A stretch of DNA of 13,663 bases from Nitrospinota bacterium (GTDB lineage: Bacteria > Nitrospinota > Nitrospinia > UBA9942): assembly GCA_016234205.1 (NCBI GenBank), contig JACRGN010000060.1, forward strand, positions 1 through 13,663, read 5' to 3'. Positions 1 to 6,518 of the stretch are shown in pieces. Position numbers and translations under genes: made by a program. Positions within the stretch are counted from its first letter, which is position 1. Every line of letters starts with the position of its first letter. The notes beneath the pieces are model-generated. The model was not told the origin of the DNA and ran no database searches. It worked only from the letters and a program-made list of their open reading frames with translations.

Positions 1-9
1 AAGTGTCAT

Positions 10-60
10 AGTATCAAAGTAAAAGGCTTTGACTCTTTGACTCTCTGACACTTTGATACT
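10..60. repeat. Hairpin repeat of the GACTCT/GACACT family, copy 1
   Basis: A perfect 11-bp inverted repeat (AGTATCAAAGT at 10-20, its complement at 50-60) encloses a run of short related words (TTGACTCT, CTGACACT). It lies 3 bp beyond the stop codon of the monoheme cytochrome gene, so its transcript could form a 3'-end hairpin. No T-tract follows on the minus strand, so I call it a repeat rather than a terminator. A second member of the family lies at 864-927, on the other side of the same gene. Confidence 0.7.
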
Positions 61-63
61 TTT

Positions 64-828
64 TTACCCAAATGTCCTTGGTGAATGCCCTGTATAATCA
101 TAGAGGAAAAGGATTACCTTCCATATCTCCTCTTCGCTTAAGAAATGCTGCCATATAGGCATTGCAGAACGCCATGGAGCACCCTCCTTTGGAAGACCAG
201 GTCCACCTGTCCCGATTCTCCAGAATAAGAATGATTCCTGAAGCTGTGCTATTGTTCCCACATCAACAAAGTTTGCCGGCATAGGGGAGAATCCACTATT
301 ATAATGACCCTTTCCATCCAATTTATCACCGTGACAGTAAAAGCAATTCTTAAAAAATACAATCCCACCCTCTCTTGCATTCTTTTCAAAGTTTGCCTTA
401 TCTTCCCTGAATGGGTTTGTCAGTTTCAGCAGGTTATATGGCTTTCCCCACATCTCCACTGATGAAGGCGGTGCAGGATGTATAGAGCGTAATTCTACAG
501 GTGCTTCAAAACTCGGCTTTACATTTTGATAGGTAATATATCCACCGAAAAGTGCAATGACTGCAATAACAATCATTCTTAAACCGCCTTTTTCAGGATT
601 TCCATAGACCTCTTTTATCGGCTTGCCAAGTTCCTTTGCAGACTCTTCATTAAATGTCAGGTATAAGAGGACACCTGCCACGATAAAGAACACATAAATT
701 CTCATGAGATTTGTAGGCACTACAGGCCACGTCCCATGATGAAGGAATGAACCTAATGCAGGTATCCCAAGTTTTAAGATTAAATAAAAAACCAGAATCA
801 ATATCACCGCCTGTATAAGTTTTTTCAT
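64..828 (-). CDS. Membrane-anchored monoheme cytochrome c
   Basis: Probable electron-transfer protein on the outer face of the cytoplasmic membrane. From ATG 828 it has about 254 residues. The reading frame extends to TTG 834, and numbering here counts from that codon. Hydrophobic segments lie at about residues 5-25, 43-61 and 86-103. A cytochrome c domain follows with one heme motif, CFYCH (C164, C167, H168). Met225 in the SAMP motif is the likely sixth heme ligand. The SD sequence GGGAGG (835-840) sits 6 nt before ATG 828 and abuts TTG 834, so I chose 828; ATG 831 is also possible. It is the last gene of the operon with the diheme cytochrome and the bd-like protein, from which it is separated by a hairpin repeat. 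The heme domain is certain; the exact partner is inferred from gene order. It could be a dedicated electron donor to, or subunit of, the bd-like enzyme. Confidence 0.88.
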   Translation of the reverse strand: MKKLIQAVILILVFYLILKLGIPALGSFLHHGTWPVVPTNLMRIYVFFIVAGVLLYLTFNEESAKELGKPIKEVYGNPEKGGLRMIVIAVIALFGGYITYQNVKPSFEAPVELRSIHPAPPSSVEMWGKPYNLLKLTNPFREDKANFEKNAREGGIVFFKNCFYCHGDKLDGKGHYNSGFSPMPANFVDVGTIAQLQESFLFWRIGTGGPGLPKEGAPWRSAMPIWQHFLSEEEIWKVILFLYDYTGHSPRTFG

Positions 829-863
829 CATCAACCTCCCTTTAAATAAAGAGTCAGAGTATC

Positions 864-927
864 AAAGTGTCAAAGAGTCAAAGTCTTTAAACCCTGACTC
901 TATGACACTCTGACTCTTTGACACTTT
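864..927. repeat. Hairpin repeat of the GACTCT/GACACT family, copy 2
   Basis: A perfect 17-bp inverted repeat (864-880 and 911-927) has arms built from the words AAAGTGTC and AAAGAGTCA. Related words extend outward to about 851. It fills the gap between the diheme and monoheme cytochrome genes. It shares the words of the element at 10-60, so the two flank the monoheme gene. In the operon mRNA it would form a stable hairpin that could affect relative expression or mRNA stability (inference). Confidence 0.8.
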
Positions 928-932
928 TATTG

Positions 933-1796
933 TTATCCTGTTTTCTCCATTAAATACTTAATAATCATATCAAGCTCTTTGACAGTCATTTTCTCACCTA
1001 AGTCTGCCGGCATTGTGCCAGGCTCAAAACCTTTCACTGTATAAGCATCCGGGCTAACTATAGACTGCATTATATACTCTTTGGGACTTAATCCCTTTAC
1101 CCTGCTGCCAGCCCTTGATGATAGTCCTTTAAAATTTGGCCCCACATCCCCGCCTTCTGCAATTCCAGGAATCGTATGGCATGTCGTGCATCCATGCTTT
1201 CCAAATGCCTCTTCGGCTGTCTTTGCACTCTGCGGCTCTGCGGTTGCCGGTGCAGCGGCAGCAGGTGCGGCACCTGTCGGCAGTTTTACTGTTACCTGAA
1301 CACCTGCAGACTTCTGCAGATAGGCAATTACAGCACCTATCTCTGCCTCTGAAAGCCCGATTGAACCCTTGTTCGTAGCTGGCATCGGACTCACGGTATC
1401 ATTTGTCCCGGGCTTCCCAAAACCAGCAACAACAAATGCCGATGGGTCAACCTCTGATTCATATATGTACTCCTCAGCCGTCTTTGCCTTACCTTTATAT
1501 CTTGGGTCTTTTATTCTATCCGCTGCCCTGGCACCAATCGGTGCACCATCTTTACCACTCTCAACAAGAAGAGGCGCCCTTCCACCGACAGGGTTATGAC
1601 AGAGGGTGCATGTCCCCTTTCCATTAAATATCTTTCCACCGAGGGCAATATACTGGTCCATAGTCATAGAGCCGCTTATCTTCTCTTCTACCGGTGGAGC
1701 CTCAGGGATAACTTGAGGTATCCCATAGTTTGAAAAGCCCCAGTAACAAAGCGATAATACAACACTAAAAATTATAATACGAATAAAGACTTTCAT
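933..1796 (-). CDS. Diheme cytochrome c, membrane-anchored or secreted
   Basis: A 287-residue periplasmic-facing electron carrier with two cytochrome c domains. A hydrophobic N-terminal segment (about 4-20) is a signal or anchor. The first heme motif is CTLCH (C63, C66, H67) with candidate axial Met138 in SPMPA. An Ala/Pro-rich linker spans about 174-190. The second heme motif is CTTCH (C203, C206, H207) with candidate axial Met262 in GTMPAD. The start ATG is preceded by a strong purine-rich SD. It begins 59 bp after the bd-like gene, in the same operon. Two class I-like domains joined by a flexible linker suggest electron shuttling between a donor complex and the bd-like protein; that partnership is inferred. 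Nothing indicates truncation. Confidence 0.92.
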   Translation of the reverse strand: MKVFIRIIIFSVVLSLCYWGFSNYGIPQVIPEAPPVEEKISGSMTMDQYIALGGKIFNGKGTCTLCHNPVGGRAPLLVESGKDGAPIGARAADRIKDPRYKGKAKTAEEYIYESEVDPSAFVVAGFGKPGTNDTVSPMPATNKGSIGLSEAEIGAVIAYLQKSAGVQVTVKLPTGAAPAAAAPATAEPQSAKTAEEAFGKHGCTTCHTIPGIAEGGDVGPNFKGLSSRAGSRVKGLSPKEYIMQSIVSPDAYTVKGFEPGTMPADLGEKMTVKELDMIIKYLMEKTG

Positions 1797-1855
1797 TTGC
1801 CCCCCTCCCTAATAATATTTATACAGTTAGTTCCTTTAAACTTTATAATACCAGT

Positions 1856-3763
1856 CTAATGTGAAGCCTCCGCATGTTTCTTTGCGCTGAAGTTAGCAAT
1901 CCAGAACGCAAAGATAACAAGGGCTATAAATATATAAACTGCTATCGTTATAATACCTGCCGCATATCCAAGAGTCGGTGTATAGGCATCTAATGAATTA
2001 TCTCTGAATACTGTATATACATGCCAGTGCTGTCTGAGGGCTGAGCGGACATAACCCATCAAACCCATCAGCCATGTAAAGGATACTGCCAATAGAAAAA
2101 GGGCATATTGAGAACGTTGGCCCATCTTACCCCACTCAATAGGTCCGGTTGATTTTGCCCCCTTATACATAAAACCATCTAACACAGAGCTGACTATAAT
2201 TATGGTCAATGTTGTCATAACCTGAGGGATTGACAGCCCTATTCTGATATTTGCCGGTATGAAATAACCATATACCCCAAGTGTGACAATATTTATAGCG
2301 CCGCCAGCAAAGAGTGCTACCTGAAGTGCATTGCCGGTACTTGTCCATGATGCCGTTGCGATTTTATTGCTCCTTCTATAAAGCATGAAGCTTAAGAAAG
2401 TGGAGACTATCAATATATTAACCGCCGTATTCTTTGCAGACATAACACCTAAAAAACCGAGGACTGGATGGTGCGTCCCCCCCACCTGTGTAACCTCTTT
2501 TGATGTCATTATGAGTGTATGAGGCGTAAACCATACAAGGAAACAACCCACTATAACTACTATAAGATATTTAATTGCAGGTGTGTATCTCTCTGAACCC
2601 TTGATTCTCCCCATACCGCACCATAAGTAATAGTTTGCACCGAGGAAAAGCGACCCTATCAAAACTGCCTGAATTATAAAGAGCCATGCAAATGCACCAC
2701 CCATTGCAGTTATACCCATCTGCTGGCTATAGCCATATACCTCTTTCATGAGCCAGTAACCTGCAAAAGGCAATGGTAAAAATCCAAATATTGCTATGAA
2801 GTTTGCTGTGTAACCCATCCAGTCATAATGTGCCTTTTCCTCATCGGTCTTGGCACTTAAAAATTTAAAGGCTGCATAGGCGCCGACTATAGAACCGCCA
2901 AAAGCAATATTTGCAATAAATCTGTGGAGGTTTATAGGATTCCACAGCGGACCCCTTATTGCTGCCCAGATATCCCCTGTAAATACTCCAGCATCATCAA
3001 TACCTGATGGTGCCATCATAAATGAAACCCATGTATTTGAGAGAACCATCAGTGTCATACCGAAGACATTCAACATAAGCCCCATTGTAAGATGGAGCCA
3101 CTTGCTGAAGCCCTCATTCATCCTATCCCATCCGTAATAATAAACATACAGACAGAAGCTCTCTCCGAAGAAAAGGAGGGCATATATAATCATTGTCTTA
3201 CCAAATATACCTGCCATATACTTAAAAAAATCAGGATAGAATGATACCAGCATGAGTGACAGTAATCCGCCAAGTGAGGCTGTGATTGAGAAGGCGGTCA
3301 TACTGACTTTAATAAACTCATGTGCCATATGGTCATATCTCTCATCCTTAGTCGCAAGGCCTACACCCTCTATAACAAGGACAAATATAGGAACGGCAAG
3401 AACAAATGCACCAAAGAAGAGATGGAGCTGCGCCACTATCCATACTGCTATACGACTGTTAAAACCCTTAACGATTGGATAATCCTCCACCTTAATTTTT
3501 GGAGCAGGCTGATAGGTAAATTTTCCCTCCCCTTCCTTTTTCCCCTCTTCAGGCTTTCCTTCGGCTTTGCTCAGAACAGGTGCTGCATGTTCACCCGCTG
3601 GTGCAGGTGACTCAGTAGCAAATGCATGTTTTAAAGATAGAGATGCATTATGACTAATCGGAAGGATAAGTGTAGAAGCAAAAAATATTAAAAAGAGACA
3701 TGCAGTGAGTGAGGTGAATCTGAAAGATACTCCCTTAAACAAACCTTTCCCTAAGAATCCCAT
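1856..3763 (-). CDS. Cytochrome bd-like oxidase subunit I (CydA-like, non-canonical)
   Basis: A 635-residue polytopic membrane protein distantly resembling cytochrome bd oxidase subunit I. I estimate about 14 hydrophobic segments, including one at 17-37 before a charged Pro/Glu/Lys-rich linker (50-90), then about 106-134, 153-175, 188-210, 222-247, 276-300, 318-339, 355-381, 396-415, 444-461, 475-500, 510-529, 552-572 and 600-624. CydA usually has nine. His114 is placed like the first-helix heme ligand of CydA. The NPINLHRF stretch with His280 resembles the CydA RFxH region but has the His one residue before the Arg. I see no GRQPW motif. Other candidate ligands are H148, H224, H415, H431/H432, H579 and H581. 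No cydB is adjacent; two cytochromes c follow instead, suggesting electrons come from cytochrome c rather than quinol. Such divergent bd-like proteins are known from Nitrospira and relatives. SD AAGGAGG precedes the ATG. Family resemblance is firm; oxygen reduction is inferred. Confidence 0.8.
   Translation of the reverse strand: MGFLGKGLFKGVSFRFTSLTACLFLIFFASTLILPISHNASLSLKHAFATESPAPAGEHAAPVLSKAEGKPEEGKKEGEGKFTYQPAPKIKVEDYPIVKGFNSRIAVWIVAQLHLFFGAFVLAVPIFVLVIEGVGLATKDERYDHMAHEFIKVSMTAFSITASLGGLLSLMLVSFYPDFFKYMAGIFGKTMIIYALLFFGESFCLYVYYYGWDRMNEGFSKWLHLTMGLMLNVFGMTLMVLSNTWVSFMMAPSGIDDAGVFTGDIWAAIRGPLWNPINLHRFIANIAFGGSIVGAYAAFKFLSAKTDEEKAHYDWMGYTANFIAIFGFLPLPFAGYWLMKEVYGYSQQMGITAMGGAFAWLFIIQAVLIGSLFLGANYYLWCGMGRIKGSERYTPAIKYLIVVIVGCFLVWFTPHTLIMTSKEVTQVGGTHHPVLGFLGVMSAKNTAVNILIVSTFLSFMLYRRSNKIATASWTSTGNALQVALFAGGAINIVTLGVYGYFIPANIRIGLSIPQVMTTLTIIIVSSVLDGFMYKGAKSTGPIEWGKMGQRSQYALFLLAVSFTWLMGLMGYVRSALRQHWHVYTVFRDNSLDAYTPTLGYAAGIITIAVYIFIALVIFAFWIANFSAKKHAEASH
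3554..3580 (-). repeat. Possible in-frame repeat fragment within the bd-like gene
   Basis: Residues 62-70 of the bd-like protein read PVLSKAEGK. The DNA is a GC-richer word (CTTCGGCTTTGCTCAG on the plus strand) resembling a dispersed intergenic repeat I recall from other genomes. It lies in the flexible linker before the first core helix, where an insertion would be tolerated. No second copy is in the window, so the call is tentative. Confidence 0.3.
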
Positions 3764-4113
3764 TTCGTTCCTCCTTTTTTAAAAATAAAATAACAACGTG
3801 CAGTTAAAAGATAAGATGTAAAAGACAAGAAACTCTTCATCAAGACCCCTCCCCTAAAGTCTTTAATTGAGAGCCAAAAATATGCGATAGTAAAAAATAT
3901 ACAAAAATCAAATTTATGTCAAGAAAAAAATCAAAATTCAAAACTATGATTTATGTCATTTTCACTATCTCTGAAAAACTTTGATAAGTTACACAAAGTT
4001 AATGGCCATGTCAAGAAAAAAAAACAGAAAAAAATCAGCCACAGATTTTCACTGACCAATTTAAAGCAGTTCAATCGGTTCAAACGGTTTAAAAAGTCTG
4101 TGTAAGTCTGTGG
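3764..4113. other. Gene-free stretch upstream of the cytochrome operon
   Basis: About 350 bp, very AT-rich, with no credible ORF. It holds the likely promoter region of the minus-strand cytochrome operon (about 3894-4014), two copies of ATTTATGTCA at 3912-3921 and 3949-3958, and most of the CCACAGA palindromic element (4037-4115). The leader between the proposed promoter and the bd-like start codon would be about 125 nt. Confidence 0.6.
3894..3922 (-). promoter_or_regulatory. Candidate sigma70 promoter of the cytochrome operon
   Basis: On the minus strand a perfect -35 box TTGACA (3922-3917) is followed after 17 nt by TATTTT (3899-3894), or after 15 nt by TATATT (3901-3896). A second TTGACA lies further upstream at 4014-4009 with a weaker -10. 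The -35 overlaps one copy of the repeated word TGACATAAAT, which could be a regulator site. Predicted by eye only. Confidence 0.35.
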
Positions 4114-4115
4114 CT
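4037..4115. repeat. CCACAGA palindromic element, copy 1
   Basis: The arms AGCCACAGA (4037-4045) and TCTGTGGCT (4107-4115) form a perfect 9-bp inverted repeat. The inside carries degenerate words (GTTCAATCGGTTCAAACGGTTTAA). The element runs into the last codon region and stop of the nucleotidyltransferase gene. A second element with matching CCACAGA/TCTGTGG arms is at 9022-9135. Confidence 0.65.
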
Positions 4116-4839
4116 AATATGTGCTGAATATTTTTGTCACCTCTCTCTTTGCATTCTCATATCTTTCAGGTGTCCCTATGTCAATCCAATAGCCATTGAA
4201 TTCATATCCATATATAGGAGTGTTTTTATTTATCAGTTTTGGGTATGTCTCCTCTGTTATCCCGCAGTATCTTTTAGATGGCATCTCATCAAAAATTTCA
4301 GGCTCAAATATATGGATGCCTGTAAACATCAGCTTTTTTAAGGGGGAGATTCCATTGTATTCAGGCTTACCGAGAAATCTCCTTATTCTCCCATCTGAAT
4401 CAATTTCTATAGCACCGTATCTATCAACATCAGGGTCATGCCTTAAAACCATTGTGACAAACGTCTTCTTCTTTTTGTGGAATTTCAATACCTTCTTTAT
4501 ATCTATGTCCGCAATTATATCACTGTTAATCACAAGGAATGTCCCATCTTTTAAAAATCTTTCTGCAGCCTTTATTCCTCCTGCAGTCCCAAGTATCTCC
4601 TTTTCATAGGAATAGTGAATCTTCATCCCAAAAGAAGAGCCATCTCCAAATGCCTCCATAATCATATCAGGCAGATGGTGGAGATTTATAACTATTTCAA
4701 AGATTCCATTTTTCTTAAGCAACTGGAGGGTGTAATGCAATATCGGTTTGCCATTTATTGGCAGAAGGGGCTTTGGGATGCTGTTGGTAAGGGGCCTCAT
4801 CCTCTCCCCGTATCCTGCCGCAAGGACAATTGCTTTCAT
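4114..4839 (-). CDS. Sugar-1-phosphate nucleotidyltransferase
   Basis: A 241-residue enzyme of the NTP-transferase family, which joins a nucleoside triphosphate and a sugar-1-phosphate into an NDP-sugar in the cytoplasm. The nucleotide-binding motif LAAGYGERMRPLT is at residues 6-18, with PKP at 22-24, NLHHL at 52-56, LGTAGG at 83-88 and the metal-binding NSD at 105-107. The closing motif WIDIGTPERY is near 218-227. There is no C-terminal hexapeptide acyltransferase domain. The short single-domain form and the NLHHL motif fit MurU-like or mannose-1-phosphate guanylyltransferase-like members, but the substrate cannot be fixed from sequence. It likely feeds lipopolysaccharide, capsule or peptidoglycan-recycling pathways. 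The ATG lacks a clear SD. The stop codon overlaps a palindromic repeat, so the last residues may be repeat-derived. No functional neighbour is present. Confidence 0.9.
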   Translation of the reverse strand: MKAIVLAAGYGERMRPLTNSIPKPLLPINGKPILHYTLQLLKKNGIFEIVINLHHLPDMIMEAFGDGSSFGMKIHYSYEKEILGTAGGIKAAERFLKDGTFLVINSDIIADIDIKKVLKFHKKKKTFVTMVLRHDPDVDRYGAIEIDSDGRIRRFLGKPEYNGISPLKKLMFTGIHIFEPEIFDEMPSKRYCGITEETYPKLINKNTPIYGYEFNGYWIDIGTPERYENAKREVTKIFSTY

Positions 4840-5004
4840 AAACTTATTTTAACGAAATTAAAAATAGAAAGCTACTTTTGTAACAATATTTTTCATACAC
4901 CTGTAAGATTTTGGATACACTTTTTTAAAAAATTTATATGTCAGCAATTTTTATTGAGTTTCCAACACTTTGTTTTGTAACCAGATAACCTGAAGATACC
5001 AATC

Positions 5005-5020
5005 TGGCATTATTATTGTA
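5005..5020 (+). promoter_or_regulatory. Candidate sigma54-type promoter
   Basis: TGGCATTATTATTGTA matches the -24/-12 layout (TGGCA, then TTGCA-like TTGTA, with GG and GT 10 nt apart). It lies about 45 bp before the secreted-protein start codon, which leaves room for a short leader and the SD. The -12 dinucleotide is GT rather than the usual GC. No activator gene is visible nearby. Weak evidence from pattern only. Confidence 0.3.
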
Positions 5021-5066
5021 TTTAATTAAGGTGTTCTAAAACTTAACCTTAAAGGAGGACTAACCT

Positions 5067-5774
5067 ATGTTTAAAAAAATATTCAGTTTAATAGCAGTTA
5101 TAGAATGTATCTTTCTTTTCCAGCTTGTCTCACCTGCCCAATCATCACCTGTATTTGGACCAAAGAAATATATAAGAGAGAAAGATAATCCTGAAAAATT
5201 TAAAGAGAGCTTTAATCTCTGTGCCACAACAGGAGAATATAAGCTTATAGTGGATAATGGGTATCATGGCACTGCACAGATAAAGATAAATGGTAGAGAG
5301 TTAATAGAAGAAGATACTTTCAGAAATGGATTGGCAAGTATAGAAAGAGCTATAACCCTTTCTCAGGGAGAGCATCGGATAGATATTGAAGTAAAAGGTA
5401 AACCGGGGGCATTTATCACAGTTTCAATAGAATGTCTGAATGGATGCCTTGAACCAAAGATAACATTTCCTTCAATAGGCTCTATCATAAATAATTCAGA
5501 TGCAGTTGTTCTGGGAAGTCTTTCAAATCTCAATGGAGAAGGAGGAATAACGATACAGAGTTCAGGTGTTAATGGACAGGTATCAGGCTTAGCCCAAACT
5601 CAGGGAATTAACTTTGCAAGTATAGTTCCTCTCCAACAGGGGCAAAACACAATAACCGCAATAGCCACAGATGCCTGTGGATATAAGGCAACAGATACAA
5701 TAACCATAAGGACAAAGGAAATTCAAGAACCCACAAGGTTGACAGCCAGTCTAAGCGGAGGGACAAGAAAATGA
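5067..5774 (+). CDS. Secreted protein with Ig-like (glucodextranase B-like) domain
   Basis: A 235-residue exported protein of unknown role. Residues 1-26 form a signal peptide (KK, hydrophobic core, then SPAQSS). Residues about 45-122 look like a beta-sandwich (alternating strands, KINGREL, GEHRIDIEV). Residues about 128-216 resemble bacterial Ig-like or glucodextranase B domains: a PKITFPSIGSIINNSD opening, a VPLQQGQNTITAIATDACG stretch and a closing TITIRT strand. Cysteines at about 52, 123 and 127 and in the TDACG motif could form disulfides outside the cytoplasm. A perfect SD AAAGGAGG (5051-5058) precedes the ATG. The stop overlaps the start of the downstream HU-family gene (ATGA), so the two are probably translationally coupled. 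It ends soon after the Ig-like domain with a polar tail, so it may be complete or a shortened form of a larger adhesin-type protein. No enzyme motif is seen. Confidence 0.8.
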   Translation: MFKKIFSLIAVIECIFLFQLVSPAQSSPVFGPKKYIREKDNPEKFKESFNLCATTGEYKLIVDNGYHGTAQIKINGRELIEEDTFRNGLASIERAITLSQGEHRIDIEVKGKPGAFITVSIECLNGCLEPKITFPSIGSIINNSDAVVLGSLSNLNGEGGITIQSSGVNGQVSGLAQTQGINFASIVPLQQGQNTITAIATDACGYKATDTITIRTKEIQEPTRLTASLSGGTRK

Positions 5775-6049
5775 ACAAGGCTGAACTCATTGAGATAATA
5801 TCCAAAGGAGGGAAAATTTCTAATAAAACATCCGCGATGGTAATTAATGCATTAATATCTGCTATTAAAGTCGCCCTGTCAAAGGGAGAGAAGGTAACAA
5901 TTGCAGGGCTCGGCACTTTTTTAGTATCAAAGAGAAAAGAGAGGAAAGGGAGAAATCCTCAAACCGGTGAAACTATAACTATCCCTGCCGGGAGAATGCC
6001 AAAATTCAGGGCAGGAGAATCATTAAGACGATTTGTAAGAAATGATTAA
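5771..6049 (+). CDS. HU/IHF-family DNA-binding protein
   Basis: A 92-residue nucleoid-associated protein of the usual family length, acting as a dimer that bends DNA. The N-terminal helices (MNKAELIEIISK through about residue 40) are followed by GLGTF in the beta region and by the DNA-binding arm with the family signature GRNPQTGE near 60-67. The Pro of that signature is the residue that intercalates into DNA. The C-terminus (PKFRAGESLRRFV) is typical. The ATG lies inside the stop of the preceding gene (ATGA overlap), with a purine-rich GGAGGG just upstream. Pairing with a secreted protein is unusual for HU and suggests co-transcription by chance or co-regulation. It converges on atpE, with a hairpin between. 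Confidence 0.95.
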   Translation: MNKAELIEIISKGGKISNKTSAMVINALISAIKVALSKGEKVTIAGLGTFLVSKRKERKGRNPQTGETITIPAGRMPKFRAGESLRRFVRND

Positions 6050-6056
6050 AATAAAC

Positions 6057-6094
6057 CAGTGTCAGACCTGCTATTTTTAACAAGTCTGACACTG
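6057..6094. terminator. Bidirectional terminator-like hairpin between HU gene and atpE
   Basis: A perfect 11-bp inverted repeat (CAGTGTCAGAC at 6057-6067, its complement at 6084-6094) with a 16-nt loop sits between convergent genes. On the minus strand the stem is followed by TGGTTTATTTTA, a moderate U-rich tail after atpE. The plus-strand tail is poor in T. The words GTGTC and GACAC echo the repeat family at 10-60 and 864-927. Confidence 0.55.
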
Positions 6095-6101
6095 CAAGTT
6101 C

Positions 6102-6443
6102 TTACATTCCGTATGGCTTTACAAAGAGCAGGATGAGTGCTATGACAAGTGTATAAATAACCAGCGACTCAATCAGTGCCAGACCTATAAGCAGGCCTGT
6201 GGTTATCTTTCCTGCCGCTCCTGGGTTTCTTGCAATACCGCTTAGGGCACTGTTAACAGAAATTGCCTGACCTATTGCACCGCCGAAGGCTGCAATAGCC
6301 AACCCAATAACACACCCTAAACCAATATAGCTATAATATCCATACCGGGCATCACTTACCCCCTCGGCAGCAAATACTGTTGGGGCTATAATGAGCATGA
6401 TAGCTGCAATAACAAAACCGACTGTCAAAATCTTCTTCTGCAT
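6102..6443 (-). CDS. atpE: ATP synthase Fo subunit c
   Basis: A 113-residue proteolipid that forms the membrane rotor ring. Helix 1 is about residues 36-63, the polar loop is RNP (72-74), and helix 2 is about 83-108 with the ion-carrying Glu92. An N-terminal hydrophobic segment ending PTVFAAE (21-27) looks like a cleavable signal peptide, making it longer than the usual 70-90 residues. The start is the ATG at 6443 because AAAGGAGG (6451-6458) lies 7 nt upstream; the open frame extends 19 codons further but those codons encode the SD itself. Gln59 and Ser93 next to Glu92 match part of the sodium-binding signature, but the usual Thr after Glu-Ser is Leu94, so coupling ion is unsettled. It is the last gene of the atpZIBE cluster, 66 bp after atpB. 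Confidence 0.95.
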   Translation of the reverse strand: MQKKILTVGFVIAAIMLIIAPTVFAAEGVSDARYGYYSYIGLGCVIGLAIAAFGGAIGQAISVNSALSGIARNPGAAGKITTGLLIGLALIESLVIYTLVIALILLFVKPYGM

Positions 6444-6480
6444 TTTCTTACCTCCTTTCTTAATAAAATTTATCCCTTTC

Positions 6481-6518
6481 CACCACTCATCACTCACCAC
6501 TAATCACTATCAGTGGTG
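6481..6518. repeat. CACT/ATCACT degenerate repeat with inverted arms between atpB and atpE
   Basis: Short related words (CACCACT, CATCACT, TAATCACT) are repeated in tandem. CACCACT (6495-6501) pairs with AGTGGTG (6512-6518). The element includes the last two His codons and the stop of atpB, so the C-terminal HH may derive from it. Its build, a degenerate 7-8 bp unit folding on itself, resembles the elements at 10-60, 864-927 and 13117-13175. Confidence 0.5.

Noticed and set aside
1..930. CRISPR array from the repeated GACTCT words
   Set aside because: Units are 7-8 bp, degenerate and self-complementary with no constant spacers; no cas genes are near.
1081..1627. Several plus-strand open frames opposite the diheme cytochrome gene
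   Set aside because: They are antisense shadows of a well-supported gene with two heme motifs and a strong SD.
6444..6500. Upstream extension of atpE (MVSDEWWKGINFIKKGGKK)
   Set aside because: The extra codons contain the SD AAAGGAGG and part of a repeat, and the true signal peptide starts at the ATG at 6443.
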